Shown here piece after piece: positions 8,635-16,308 of a DNA stretch of 64,000 bases. The position numbers were made by a program, and so were the translations under genes. Position 1 is the stretch's first letter, and each line of letters opens with the position of its first letter. The notes under the pieces are model-generated. The model was given only the letters and a program-made list of their open reading frames with translations, did no database searches and had not been told where the DNA came from. Origin of the DNA: Mucilaginibacter dorajii (GTDB lineage Bacteria; Bacteroidota; Bacteroidia; Sphingobacteriales; Sphingobacteriaceae); contig NZ_JANTYS010000026.1 in the NCBI RefSeq assembly GCF_024808255.1, forward strand, positions 1 to 64,000. Direction: 5' to 3'.

Positions 8635-8834
8635 TTTTTTCTAATTGCACGAATTAAATTAGCAAGTAGGAACCTTCTAAAAACAAACCGAGTCACCATT
8701 GGGTTTTAAAAACCGCGGACTGTGAAGGTGGAATGACAATATAAAGCTATGTCATTGCGAGGGACGAAGCAATCGCGAACTGTGCAGATCCGCCCTGTAA
8801 GTAGGAAAAAGTTAATTCGTGCAATTAGAAAAAA
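8635..8834. repeat. 200-bp element with perfect 23-bp terminal inverted repeats
   Basis: The left terminus 8635-8657 (TTTTTTCTAATTGCACGAAT...) is perfectly inverted at 8812-8834. Between them lie a 48-bp repeat copy (8692-8739) and a GTCATTGCGAGG..ACGAAGCAATC unit (8751-8780). It has no coding capacity. The structure resembles a non-autonomous mobile element or a composite of intergenic repeats. It sits between the DUF4256 and DUF1801 genes. Confidence 0.65.
8692..8739 (+). repeat. 48-bp interspersed repeat, copy 2
   Basis: Same length and 3' half as the copies at 5276, 24957 and 57998, including 'GACTGTGAAGGTGGAATGAC'. The 5' half is the most diverged of the four. It lies inside the 8635-8834 element. 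Confidence 0.7.
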
Positions 8835-8886
8835 TTATCGAACATTAGTGTGTAAGTATTCGTGTCCTCCTATAATTTATAAAAGC

Positions 8887-9465
8887 ATGAACCCTAAAGT
8901 TGATTTTTATTTTAACAAATCCCAAAAATGGCAGAAAGAAATTGAGCGTTTGAGAATGATAGCGCTTGATTGTAATTTAACCGAAGAATTGAAGTGGGGC
9001 TGCCCCTGTTACACACACCAAAACGGCAACATCGTTTTAATCCACGTGTTTAATGAATACTGTGCGTTTTTGTTTTTTAAAGGATCCTTGTTAAATGATA
9101 GCGATGGGATCCTGGTTCAACAAACCGAAAATGTGCAGGCGGCACGCCAGGCACGGTTTACCAGCGTTGCCCAAATAGTTGAATTGGTGCCCACTCTGAA
9201 AGCCTATATTTATGAAGCGATTGAAGTAGAAAAGGCCGGTTTGAAAGTAGAGCTTAAAAAGACCACCGAGTTTAAAATAGCCGAAGAATTTCAAATTAAA
9301 TTAGATGCCATGCCCATCTTGAAAACCGCTTTTGAAGCATTAACGCCAGGACGCCAAAGAGGGTACCTGCTTTATTTTTCGGCAGCCAAACAATCCAAAA
9401 CCCGCGAGCAAAGGGTTGAAAAATATATCCCGCAAATTTTGGATGGCAAGGGATTAGATGATTAA
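8887..9465 (+). CDS. DUF1801/YdeI (OmpD-associated) family protein
   Basis: A 192-residue soluble protein. The N-terminal DUF1801-like half has 'KWQKEIERLR' and 'LTEELKWGCPCYTHQNGNI'. The C-terminal OmdA-like tail contains 'PGRQRGYLLYFSAAKQSKTR' and 'EKYIPQILDGKG'. YdeI-type proteins have been connected with resistance to cationic peptides, but the mechanism is not settled. The start at 8887 was chosen because an upstream in-frame ATG (8749) would translate repeat DNA. The gene ends at 9465, one base before the stop codon of the convergent sigma factor gene. Confidence 0.85.
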   Translation: MNPKVDFYFNKSQKWQKEIERLRMIALDCNLTEELKWGCPCYTHQNGNIVLIHVFNEYCAFLFFKGSLLNDSDGILVQQTENVQAARQARFTSVAQIVELVPTLKAYIYEAIEVEKAGLKVELKKTTEFKIAEEFQIKLDAMPILKTAFEALTPGRQRGYLLYFSAAKQSKTREQRVEKYIPQILDGKGLDD

Positions 9466-10050
9466 CTATTTAAATATTTTCCCGGGTTCGGCGGCTTTAT
9501 TTTTTTGAAAATCGGCAATGCCCCAGGCTACCTGCTTTAAGGCATTACCCATATGATATTCAACCGTTTTTACCGATAGATCTAACAACTCCGCAACTTC
9601 ACGGTATTTTAACCCATCCTCCTTTACCAGCTTAAAAACTATTTTGCACTGGCCTGATAGCTTATTGAGCGAATGGTTAATAGCTTTTACGGTATCGGCG
9701 CAAATCAATTTATCCTCGCCCGTAGCAGCCTGATCTGTGATCTCTACATCCACATCTTCAATGCTCACCTGGTTAAGATGTGGTTTAGAGATGAGGGTTA
9801 ACGATTTATTTTTAACGCTCATGTAGCAATAATTAGCCAGGTTATTAATCTCCGTTAACCTTGTACGCTGCATCCATAGGTTTAAAAATACATCATCAAC
9901 TATCTCTTCGGCAGCTTCCTCCGTTTTAACTATCGATTTGGCAAACCAAAATAATTGCGAATAGTAAAACTGGTACAACCTTTTAAAGGATGCACGGCTG
10001 TTATTCAAAGCGATATCATTGAGCAGATATTTTATTTCGGTATCAGTCAT
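9466..10050 (-). CDS. ECF RNA polymerase sigma-70 factor
   Basis: A 194-residue group 4 sigma factor of the Bacteroidetes family. Region 2 is seen in 'LYQFYYSQLFWFAKSI' through 'EEAAEEIVDDVFLNLW', which covers promoter melting and -10 recognition. Region 4 has the helix-turn-helix 'KYREVAELLDLSVKTVEYHM'. No anti-sigma (FecR-like) gene or TonB receptor is adjacent, unlike the usual trio. Control may be by its own level or by a distant partner. It is 43 bp downstream of the mutarotase gene on the same strand and may be co-transcribed with it. Its stop codon abuts that of the convergent DUF1801 gene. Confidence 0.93.
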   Translation of the reverse strand: MTDTEIKYLLNDIALNNSRASFKRLYQFYYSQLFWFAKSIVKTEEAAEEIVDDVFLNLWMQRTRLTEINNLANYCYMSVKNKSLTLISKPHLNQVSIEDVDVEITDQAATGEDKLICADTVKAINHSLNKLSGQCKIVFKLVKEDGLKYREVAELLDLSVKTVEYHMGNALKQVAWGIADFQKNKAAEPGKIFK

Positions 10051-10093
10051 CTCGATAGCTATATAATTGGCGTCAAAAACCTTATCGCTTTAC

Positions 10094-11266
10094 TTATTTA
10101 ACCGAGAATTTATAGGTAGTTGTTGTATGATACGTTTGCCCGGGTTTTAACACGGTTGAAGCAAAAGAAGGCTCATTGGGCGCATCCGGAAAGTGCTGTG
10201 TTTCTACACAAAATGCCGAGCGGTGTGGATAAGCCTTGCCACCTTTACCATCATGAGTCTGGCCTGTTAAAAAGTTGCCGCTATAAAATTGCAGCCCGGG
10301 CTCTTCGGTAAAAATATCCATTACAATACCCGTTTTCGTGCTGCTGACGGTAGCTACCGATGTTGCCCCATCATGTTTATTAAGCGCGAAGTTGTGGTCG
10401 TATCCCTTGCCATTTTTCAGCTGCTCATCTTTATCATTAATATTTGTGCCGATGGCTTTAGCGGTGGTAAAATCAAATGGCGTACCCTTTACCGGTTGTA
10501 GTTTACCCGTAGGGATCAGCGTGGTATCAACCGGGGTTATGTTATCGGCGTTAATCTTTACCACGTTATCCAGTATGGTTGAATCGCCCGCGCCGTTCAG
10601 GTTAAAGTAGGCGTGATTGGTCAAGTTTACTATAGTAGTTTTGTCGGTGGTTGCGGTATAGTCTATTTTAAGGGCGTTGTCGCTGGTTAATGTGTAAGTT
10701 ACTTTGGTTGTTAAAGTACCTGGGTAACCGCCTTCGCCATCTTTTGATACATAGGTAAGGTTAAGCGTGGAATCATTTGCCTGGGCGGCATCAAATACCT
10801 GGCTGTAAAATCCCTTAAAGCCGCCGTGCAGGGTGTTCACCCCATCGTTAATATCCAGCTGGTAAGCCTTGCCTTCCAAACTGAATTTTCCTTTGCCTAT
10901 GCGGTTACCGTACCTACCTATAATAGCACCAAAAAATGGTTCTTTGGGTTTTTGATAAGTTTTTACACTATCGTAACCTAAAACCACATCCGTTAAGGTC
11001 CCTTTATTATCGGGCACCAACAAGCTTACCACCCGGCCACCATAATTAGTGATGGCCACGCTGGCACCTTTGCTGTTTTTTAAAGTATATAGTTTAACTG
11101 CTTTGCCATTTACATTGCCTTCAAAATTTTTAGCGTCGGGTGCGGCGGCTTTGGTAGTTGAGGTAGAATCGCCGGCAACCTTTTTTTCGGTCGGGCCGCT
11201 GCAGCTTACCAATAAAGTTATCGCAAAGCTGTATAATAAGTACTGTTTTTTGTAGTTTCTTTTCAT
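10094..11266 (-). CDS. aldose 1-epimerase (mutarotase), lipoprotein
   Basis: A 390-residue galactose mutarotase-like enzyme that interconverts alpha and beta anomers of free aldoses. The N-terminus 'YSFAITLLVSC' is a lipoprotein signal with lipobox LVSC, so it is anchored in the envelope. Conserved blocks are 'GRYGNRIGKGKF', 'LHGGFKGFYSQVFDA', 'VNLTNHAYFNLNG' (catalytic His) and 'CVETQHFPDAPNEPSF' (catalytic Glu). It is divergent from the arabinose regulator and locus. This placement, and its export, suggest it equilibrates L-arabinose or galactose outside the inner membrane before uptake. The 312-bp divergent spacer holds two palindromes that could serve shared regulation. Confidence 0.93.
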   Translation of the reverse strand: MKRNYKKQYLLYSFAITLLVSCSGPTEKKVAGDSTSTTKAAAPDAKNFEGNVNGKAVKLYTLKNSKGASVAITNYGGRVVSLLVPDNKGTLTDVVLGYDSVKTYQKPKEPFFGAIIGRYGNRIGKGKFSLEGKAYQLDINDGVNTLHGGFKGFYSQVFDAAQANDSTLNLTYVSKDGEGGYPGTLTTKVTYTLTSDNALKIDYTATTDKTTIVNLTNHAYFNLNGAGDSTILDNVVKINADNITPVDTTLIPTGKLQPVKGTPFDFTTAKAIGTNINDKDEQLKNGKGYDHNFALNKHDGATSVATVSSTKTGIVMDIFTEEPGLQFYSGNFLTGQTHDGKGGKAYPHRSAFCVETQHFPDAPNEPSFASTVLKPGQTYHTTTTYKFSVK

Positions 11267-11398
11267 TTTTATTGACGTTTTTTTACAGCTTTTTTATCCC
11301 TTTTTTAAAGTTTAAATGGGCGGTAATAACTGGTTACAATTGGTGCTTGGTTATATCATCGGGGCGTTTGGCGGCCCTAATTAAAATCTAAGGTAGAA

Positions 11399-11441
11399 TA
11401 AAAATTATTTAATTGTGAAAAAAACAATTAAATAATTTTTA
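11399..11441. promoter_or_regulatory. perfect 18-bp inverted repeat, candidate AraR operator
   Basis: TAAAAATTATTTAATTGT (11399-11416) and its exact reverse complement (11424-11441) are separated by a 7-bp GAAAAAA spacer. Symmetry this long is not expected by chance even in AT-rich DNA. Its place in the mutarotase/araR spacer suggests a dimeric regulator site. A half-site of the same sequence, AATTATTTAA, recurs at 12373-12382 just before araB. It could alternatively be a bidirectional terminator, but there is no GC-rich stem and no gene ends here. Confidence 0.55.
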
Positions 11442-11519
11442 CTTTTATTGGTGTACCAGCCACACGCCTAAAAGGCGCTAAAACCATTTTAAAGCTGTTT
11501 TGACAATTAAATCGCTATG

Positions 11520-11555
11520 AAATATAATTTCGTGGCCTGAAAAAAAATTATATTT
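11520..11555. promoter_or_regulatory. 11-bp inverted repeat over the araR promoter
   Basis: AAATATAATTT (11520-11530) is inverted at 11545-11555 with a 14-bp spacer. The right arm overlaps the candidate -7 element TATATTTG (11549-11556) of araR. A regulator bound here would occlude the promoter, so autoregulation is plausible. No good -33 TTTG at standard spacing was found. Confidence 0.45.
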
Positions 11556-11578
11556 GCCGCCCTTATTCACTTCATTAT

Positions 11579-12286
11579 ATGCAGAAATACTCCAAACAAA
11601 CCCGAATTTTATTAGCCGTTGACTGCATTATTTTTGGTTTTGATGGCGATACTTTAAAAATTCTGCTCATCAAAAGGGCTTTTCAGCCCGAGAAGGATAA
11701 CTGGAGTTTAATGGGTGGTTTTGTACAGCCACAGGAAAGTTTAGACCAGGCCGCAAACCGCATCCTAAAGCAGCTAACCGACCTTGAAGGCGTTTATTTA
11801 GAGCAATTACACACATTTGGCAGCACCAAACGCGACCCTATAGAGCGCACGGTATCTGTAACTTACTTCGCGTTAATAGACATTAATAAATACCAAACCC
11901 AGCTAAGTAAGGATTACCATGCCGAGTGGTTCCCGCTCAAACGCTTCCCCAAGCTTATTTTTGATCAGCAGGAAATGGTAGAGGCGGCAAAAAAACGCAT
12001 CAGGTACAAAGCCGCCATGCATCCCATTTTGTTTGAACTTTTACCTGGCAAGTTCACACTTCCGCAGTTACAAACACTTTATGAGTGCGTTTTTAATACC
12101 CAGATAGACAAAAGAAACTTTAGCAAGCGCATTTTAGCCACCGGGTTACTTATAAAATTAACTGACAAGGATAAAGCCGGATCAAAGCGCGGCGCATTCT
12201 ATTACCAACTCAATATGCAGAACTACTACGCTAAATTTCAGGCTTTTATGAACTTCATCCCCAACCCGGACACCCTATCTCAATAG
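11579..12286 (+). CDS. araR: Nudix-type transcriptional regulator of arabinose use (AraR/NrtR-like)
   Basis: A 235-residue protein with an N-terminal Nudix-fold domain (about residues 8-145) and a C-terminal winged-helix DNA-binding domain ('LQTLYECVFNTQIDKRNFSK', about 165-225). The Nudix box is degenerate: 'GGFVQPQESLDQAANRIL' is kept in outline, but the REUxEExGU catalytic glutamates are missing. It should therefore bind a ligand rather than hydrolyse one. Bacteroidetes are known to use such Nudix-derived repressors (BtAraR of Bacteroides thetaiotaomicron) to control L-arabinose genes. Location directly before araB, divergent from a mutarotase, and palindromes at its promoter support this assignment. 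The ligand, probably L-arabinose, is inferred from that precedent. Confidence 0.85.
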   Translation: MQKYSKQTRILLAVDCIIFGFDGDTLKILLIKRAFQPEKDNWSLMGGFVQPQESLDQAANRILKQLTDLEGVYLEQLHTFGSTKRDPIERTVSVTYFALIDINKYQTQLSKDYHAEWFPLKRFPKLIFDQQEMVEAAKKRIRYKAAMHPILFELLPGKFTLPQLQTLYECVFNTQIDKRNFSKRILATGLLIKLTDKDKAGSKRGAFYYQLNMQNYYAKFQAFMNFIPNPDTLSQ

Positions 12287-12387
12287 TTTTTTTGTAAATT
12301 GGTTTTGTAAAATTTTAAATGTTTTTTTAGAAAAATTTTCATTTGTAAAAAAATAAGTGTTACTTCAACACGAATTATTTAACCAAT
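12287..12387 (+). promoter_or_regulatory. AT-rich leader of the arabinose operon with a candidate operator half-site
   Basis: About 100 bp, over 75% A+T, between araR and araB. AATTATTTAA at 12373-12382 repeats the core of the palindrome at 11399-11441. Upstream, AAATAA-GTGTT and AACAC-GAATTATTT form an imperfect dyad centred near 12367, with a 3-bp length difference between arms. No clear TTTG/TAnnTTTG pair was found. Derepression by AraR would be expected to act here. Confidence 0.4.
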
Positions 12388-14103
12388 ATGAGAGAAGACC
12401 AATTTGTGATTGGGGTGGACTATGGGTCCGACTCTGTTCGCTCCGTGCTGATCAACGTGCACAACGGCGACGAAATAGCCTCATCTGTATTCAACTACCC
12501 ACGCTGGCAGCAAGGTTTATTTTGCAAACCCGCTGATAATCAATTCCGTCAGCACCCCCTTGATTATATTGAGGGACTGGAAACCACTATTAAAGACTGC
12601 CTTGCGCAAGCAGGCGGTGCCGATATAGCCAAAGCGGTAAAGGGCCTATCCATAGATACTACGGGATCTACCCCTATAGCGGTTGATAAAACCGGCACCC
12701 CTTTAGCCTTAACCCCTGGCTTTGAGCAAAACCCAAATGCCATGTTCATTTTGTGGAAAGACCATACCTCGGTATTGGAAGCCGCCCAAATCAATGAACA
12801 TGCTACAAAATTTGATACCAATTACTTAAAATATGTTGGCGGCATTTACTCGTCAGAGTGGTTTTGGGCCAAGTTATTACATATTGTAAGGGTTGATGCG
12901 CAGGTACATGAAGCGCTGCATTCATGGGTTGAGCATTGCGACTGGATTCCTTTCCTGCTTACCGGAGGTACCGATGTTAAGGAAATTAAACGCGGCCGTT
13001 GTTCGGCAGGTCACAAAGCTTTATGGGCCGAGGAGTTTGGCGGCTTACCGTCCGATGAGTTTTTCTCATCGCTTGATCCATTATTGACAGGCATCACCGC
13101 TAAGCTGTTTACAGATACTTATACCGCCGATGAAGCCGCCGGCACTTTAAGCCCGGAATGGGCCGAAAGATTAGGTTTATCAACCGATGTTATTGTTGGC
13201 ACCGGTGCTTTTGACGCGCACATGGGCGCTGTAGGCGGGCAAATTGAACCCTATCATTTAAGCAAAGTGATGGGCACCTCAACCTGCGATATTTTGGTTG
13301 CACCAACTGCCGAAATTGGCGATAAGCTGGTAGCAGGTATCTGTGGGCAGGTAAATGGCTCGGTTATACCCGGCATGACCGGTTTAGAAGCCGGTCAATC
13401 GGCCTTTGGCGATACTTATGCCTGGTTTAAAAATGTAGTGTTATGGCCTTTGAACAACCTGCTATCACAATCAACTGTAATTGACGCGGCTACAGCCGAA
13501 GCTTTAAAAGCTGAAATGGCGGAGCTAATTATTCCTGAATTAAGCCGCCAGGCCGATCTGTTGCCTTTGGATTTTGATAACGAATTATCTATTGATTGGT
13601 TTAACGGCCGCCGCACACCGGATGCTAACCAGGAATTAAAAGGCGCTATTACCGGCCTTGGTTTAGGCAGCGACGCGCCACGGGTTTTCCGTTCATTGGC
13701 CGAGGCTACCTGTTTTGGTGCCAGGAGTATTGTAGAACGTTTCATAAGCGAAGGCATCCCGGTTAAAGGGATCATCGGTATTGGCGGCGTGGCTAAAAAA
13801 TCGCCGTTTGTAATGCAAATGATGGCCGATGTATTGGGCATGCCTATCCGCATTCACCAGTTTAAACACACCTGTGCTTTGGGCGCGGCCATGTTCGCGG
13901 CGGTTGTTGCAGGCATTTATCCAACGGTTGAAGATGCTATGCAAGCTATGGGCCGTGGTTTTGACGTAGAGTATTATCCTAACAAAGCAAACGAAGCTAC
14001 CTACACAGCCCGTTATAACAAATACAAAACCCTGGGCAATTTCATCGCGCAGCAAATAGCTAAATCGGCACAAACGGTAACGGATAATTCAGTTTTGGCA
14101 TGA
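12388..14103 (+). CDS. araB: L-ribulokinase
   Basis: A 571-residue FGGY-family sugar kinase that phosphorylates L-ribulose to L-ribulose 5-phosphate in the cytoplasm. 'VIGVDYGSDSVRSVLIN' is the N-terminal nucleotide-binding motif, 'DTTGSTPIAVD' the second, 'GAFDAHMGAVGGQ' the conserved FGGY core, and 'GIIGIGGVAKKSPFVMQMMA' the C-terminal adenosine-binding motif. The length agrees with bacterial AraB (about 560-570). The stop overlaps the araD start by 4 bp (ATGA), showing translational coupling. With araD and araA nearby, the ribulokinase assignment is preferred over xylulokinase. Confidence 0.96.
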   Translation: MREDQFVIGVDYGSDSVRSVLINVHNGDEIASSVFNYPRWQQGLFCKPADNQFRQHPLDYIEGLETTIKDCLAQAGGADIAKAVKGLSIDTTGSTPIAVDKTGTPLALTPGFEQNPNAMFILWKDHTSVLEAAQINEHATKFDTNYLKYVGGIYSSEWFWAKLLHIVRVDAQVHEALHSWVEHCDWIPFLLTGGTDVKEIKRGRCSAGHKALWAEEFGGLPSDEFFSSLDPLLTGITAKLFTDTYTADEAAGTLSPEWAERLGLSTDVIVGTGAFDAHMGAVGGQIEPYHLSKVMGTSTCDILVAPTAEIGDKLVAGICGQVNGSVIPGMTGLEAGQSAFGDTYAWFKNVVLWPLNNLLSQSTVIDAATAEALKAEMAELIIPELSRQADLLPLDFDNELSIDWFNGRRTPDANQELKGAITGLGLGSDAPRVFRSLAEATCFGARSIVERFISEGIPVKGIIGIGGVAKKSPFVMQMMADVLGMPIRIHQFKHTCALGAAMFAAVVAGIYPTVEDAMQAMGRGFDVEYYPNKANEATYTARYNKYKTLGNFIAQQIAKSAQTVTDNSVLA

Positions 14104-14798
14104 GCAAGTATCAACATATAAAACAAGCTGCTTATGAAGCCAATATGCAGCTGCCTAAATTAGGCCTGGTATTGTTCACTTTCGGCAACGTAAGCGCGGC
14201 AGACAGGGACTTGGGCGTTTTCGCTATCAAACCAAGCGGCGTACCTTATGAGGACCTGTCACCAGAAAAAATGGTAATAGTTGATTTTGAAGGTGTAACT
14301 ATCGAAGGTGATTTAAGGCCATCTTCAGACACCCAAACCCATGCGGTATTATACAAACACTGGCCAAATATTGGTGGCATTGTACATACGCATTCTACTT
14401 ATGGTACTGCCTGGGCCCAATCGCAGCGTTGTATTCCCATTTTCGGTACTACCCATGCAGACCATTTAACTGCTGATATTCCTTGTGCCCCACCAATGGA
14501 CGACAAGATGATTGAAGGTGATTATGAATACCAAACCGGTTTCCAGATCATGGATCATTTTGCAGCAGAAGGCCTGGATTATAACGAGGTAGAAATGGTA
14601 TTGGTTGGTAACCATGCACCATTTACCTGGGGCAAAACGCCGCATAAAGCAGTTTACAACAGCGCTGTGTTAGAGGCTGTAGCCCAAATGGCTTACCTTA
14701 CCGAGCAGATCAATGACCAGGCACCACGCCTTAAAGATTCGCTCATTAAAAAGCATTTTGAACGCAAGCATGGACCAAACTCTTATTACGGCCAATAA
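14100..14798 (+). CDS. araD: L-ribulose-5-phosphate 4-epimerase
   Basis: A 232-residue class II aldolase-like metalloenzyme that converts L-ribulose 5-phosphate to D-xylulose 5-phosphate, which enters the pentose phosphate pathway. 'FGNVSAADRD' and 'KPSGVPYEDLSPE' form the phosphate-binding region. 'IVHTHSTYGTAWAQ' and 'TTHADHL' provide metal-binding histidines, and 'LVGNHAPFTWG' the third histidine. The length is right for AraD. It overlaps araB by 4 bp and is followed 1 bp later by the GH27 gene, so these three genes are one transcript. Confidence 0.97.
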   Translation: MSKYQHIKQAAYEANMQLPKLGLVLFTFGNVSAADRDLGVFAIKPSGVPYEDLSPEKMVIVDFEGVTIEGDLRPSSDTQTHAVLYKHWPNIGGIVHTHSTYGTAWAQSQRCIPIFGTTHADHLTADIPCAPPMDDKMIEGDYEYQTGFQIMDHFAAEGLDYNEVEMVLVGNHAPFTWGKTPHKAVYNSAVLEAVAQMAYLTEQINDQAPRLKDSLIKKHFERKHGPNSYYGQ

Positions 14799-14799
14799 A

Positions 14800-16170
14800 A
14801 TGAAATCAACTTTAATTTATATCGGTATCCTGGCAGCAGGATTATTGGGCGCAAACACCGCATCGGCGCAAACTGTAGCCGCCACCCCGCCTATGGGCTG
14901 GAACAGCTACAATTGTTTTGGTTCGGCAGTGCATGAAGATGAGGTAAAAGCCAATACCGATTACATGGCCGCCAACCTGAAACAACATGGTTGGGAGTAC
15001 ATTGTGGTCGATTTTTTATGGTCGTACGATAACCCGCCGGGTAGCAATATTGGCAATCCATTCCAATTACGCTTGCAGGATGGCTCATACGTACCCTGGT
15101 TAACTATGGATAAATGGGGCAGGCTAACGCCTCAGCCTACCAAATTCCCATCGGCATTTGGCGGCAACGGGTTTAAGCATTTAGCCGATTATGTGCATGG
15201 TAAGGGATTGAAGTTTGGGATCCACGTAATGCGGGGCATTCCAAGACAGGCTTACTGGGCTAAATCGCCCGTAAAAGGCACCAATTGTATTACTGCCGAT
15301 ATGGTTGCCGATACCAACAGCAAATGCCCGTGGATGAACCACATGTACGGTCTGGATATGAAAAAGCCAGGTGCACAGGAATACCTCAATTCTATTTTAG
15401 AATTGTACGCTTCATGGGGTGTTGATTTTATTAAGGTAGATGACCTATCGCGCCCATACAGTAATGCCGAAGTAGAAGGCTACCAAAAAGCCATTCAAAA
15501 TTGCGGCAGGCCGATAGTATTGAGCCTTTCGCCCGGCGAAACCCCGGTTGCCGAGGCCGCCCACGCTACCAAATATGCAAATATGTGGCGCATGGCAGAT
15601 GATTTTTGGGACAACTGGAAAGAGATTTTGCACATGTTTGATTATGCCAAAAGCTGGGAAGGCGTAAGCGGCCCAGGCCATTGGCCCGATTGTGATATGA
15701 TCCAGATAGGTAAACTAAGCAAACGAGGCCCTGTTGGTGAAGAACGCTTTAGTCGTTTTACCCAAGATGAAGAAATAACCCATGTGACTTTCTGGAGTAT
15801 TTTCCGCTCGCCGCTGATGATTGGCGGAAATATGCCCGAGAACCGTGACTTTGAGCTGAACCTGTTTACCAACGATGAAGTACTGGCCGCCAACCAAAAA
15901 GGTGCCAACCCAAAACAGCTTTATAAAAAAGATGGCGCTATGGTTTGGTATTCAACCATCCCAGGCACTAAGGATATTTACGTTGGGTTATTCAACATTG
16001 AGGATGTAAACAAAGATATAGCTATAAACTTTGCAGACCTGGGCCTCAAAGGCAAAGTAAAAGTGCGCGACCTGTGGAAAAAGCAGGATGTTGGCCAATT
16101 TAAAACCAGCTATCAGCAAAATATTAACCTACATGGTGCAACCCTGCTAAGACTATCACCAGCGAAATAA
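14800..16170 (+). CDS. GH27 family glycosidase (alpha-galactosidase or beta-L-arabinopyranosidase)
   Basis: A secreted or periplasmic enzyme of 456 residues. The signal peptide is 'MKSTLIYIGILAAGLLGANT' plus 'ASA'. The GH27 barrel starts at 'PPMGWNSYNCF'. The likely nucleophile is Asp214 in 'FIKVDDLS' and the acid/base Asp267 in 'WRMADDFWDNW'. 'PGHWPDCDMIQIG' is the conserved block after them, and a C-terminal beta-sandwich follows. In alpha-galactosidases a paired Asp-Asp (IDDCW) contacts galactose hydroxyls. Here it reads Asp71-Phe72 ('VVDFLW'), altering the pocket. Together with its place between araD and araA, this favours release of L-arabinopyranose. The start at 14800 follows the araD stop by 1 bp; an upstream ATG inside araD would destroy the signal peptide. 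Confidence 0.9.
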   Translation: MKSTLIYIGILAAGLLGANTASAQTVAATPPMGWNSYNCFGSAVHEDEVKANTDYMAANLKQHGWEYIVVDFLWSYDNPPGSNIGNPFQLRLQDGSYVPWLTMDKWGRLTPQPTKFPSAFGGNGFKHLADYVHGKGLKFGIHVMRGIPRQAYWAKSPVKGTNCITADMVADTNSKCPWMNHMYGLDMKKPGAQEYLNSILELYASWGVDFIKVDDLSRPYSNAEVEGYQKAIQNCGRPIVLSLSPGETPVAEAAHATKYANMWRMADDFWDNWKEILHMFDYAKSWEGVSGPGHWPDCDMIQIGKLSKRGPVGEERFSRFTQDEEITHVTFWSIFRSPLMIGGNMPENRDFELNLFTNDEVLAANQKGANPKQLYKKDGAMVWYSTIPGTKDIYVGLFNIEDVNKDIAINFADLGLKGKVKVRDLWKKQDVGQFKTSYQQNINLHGATLLRLSPAK

Positions 16171-16300
16171 TTATTGAATTATTGATTGACTGAATTATTG
16201 ATTTGAAAAGGCCGTTTGTATTTATCAAATAGCCATTACCCTCCAATAATTTAACCGTTAATCAATAATCCAATAACTCACTAATTCAATAATTCAATAA
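16171..16300. repeat. inverted-repeat spacer between GH27 and araA
   Basis: TTATTGAATTATTGA (16171-16185), starting right after the GH27 stop, is perfectly inverted at 16286-16300, 8 bp before the araA start. Inside are further copies of the TGAATTATTGATT and AATCAATAAT motifs. Such ATTCAATAA repeats are common between genes in this group. In the mRNA they could fold into a large AT-rich stem separating GH27 from araA. Confidence 0.6.
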
Positions 16301-16308
16301 CTAAATAT

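Larger units (their letters stand above)
11267..11578. other. 312-bp divergent control region of the mutarotase and araR genes
   Basis: AT-rich spacer between oppositely oriented genes. It contains a perfect long palindrome at 11399-11441, a second one at 11520-11555, and a TAnnTTTG match (TATATTTG, 11549-11556) 23 bp before araR. No reading frame of interest. Confidence 0.7.

Noticed and set aside
8749-8886. N-terminal extension of the DUF1801 gene
   Set aside because: The extra 46 residues are translated repeat DNA (GTCATTGCGAGGGACGAAGC). The conserved protein starts at 8887.
11579-12286. Annotation as an active NUDIX hydrolase
   Set aside because: The Nudix-box glutamates are missing and a winged-helix domain follows. 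Position and architecture fit a regulator.
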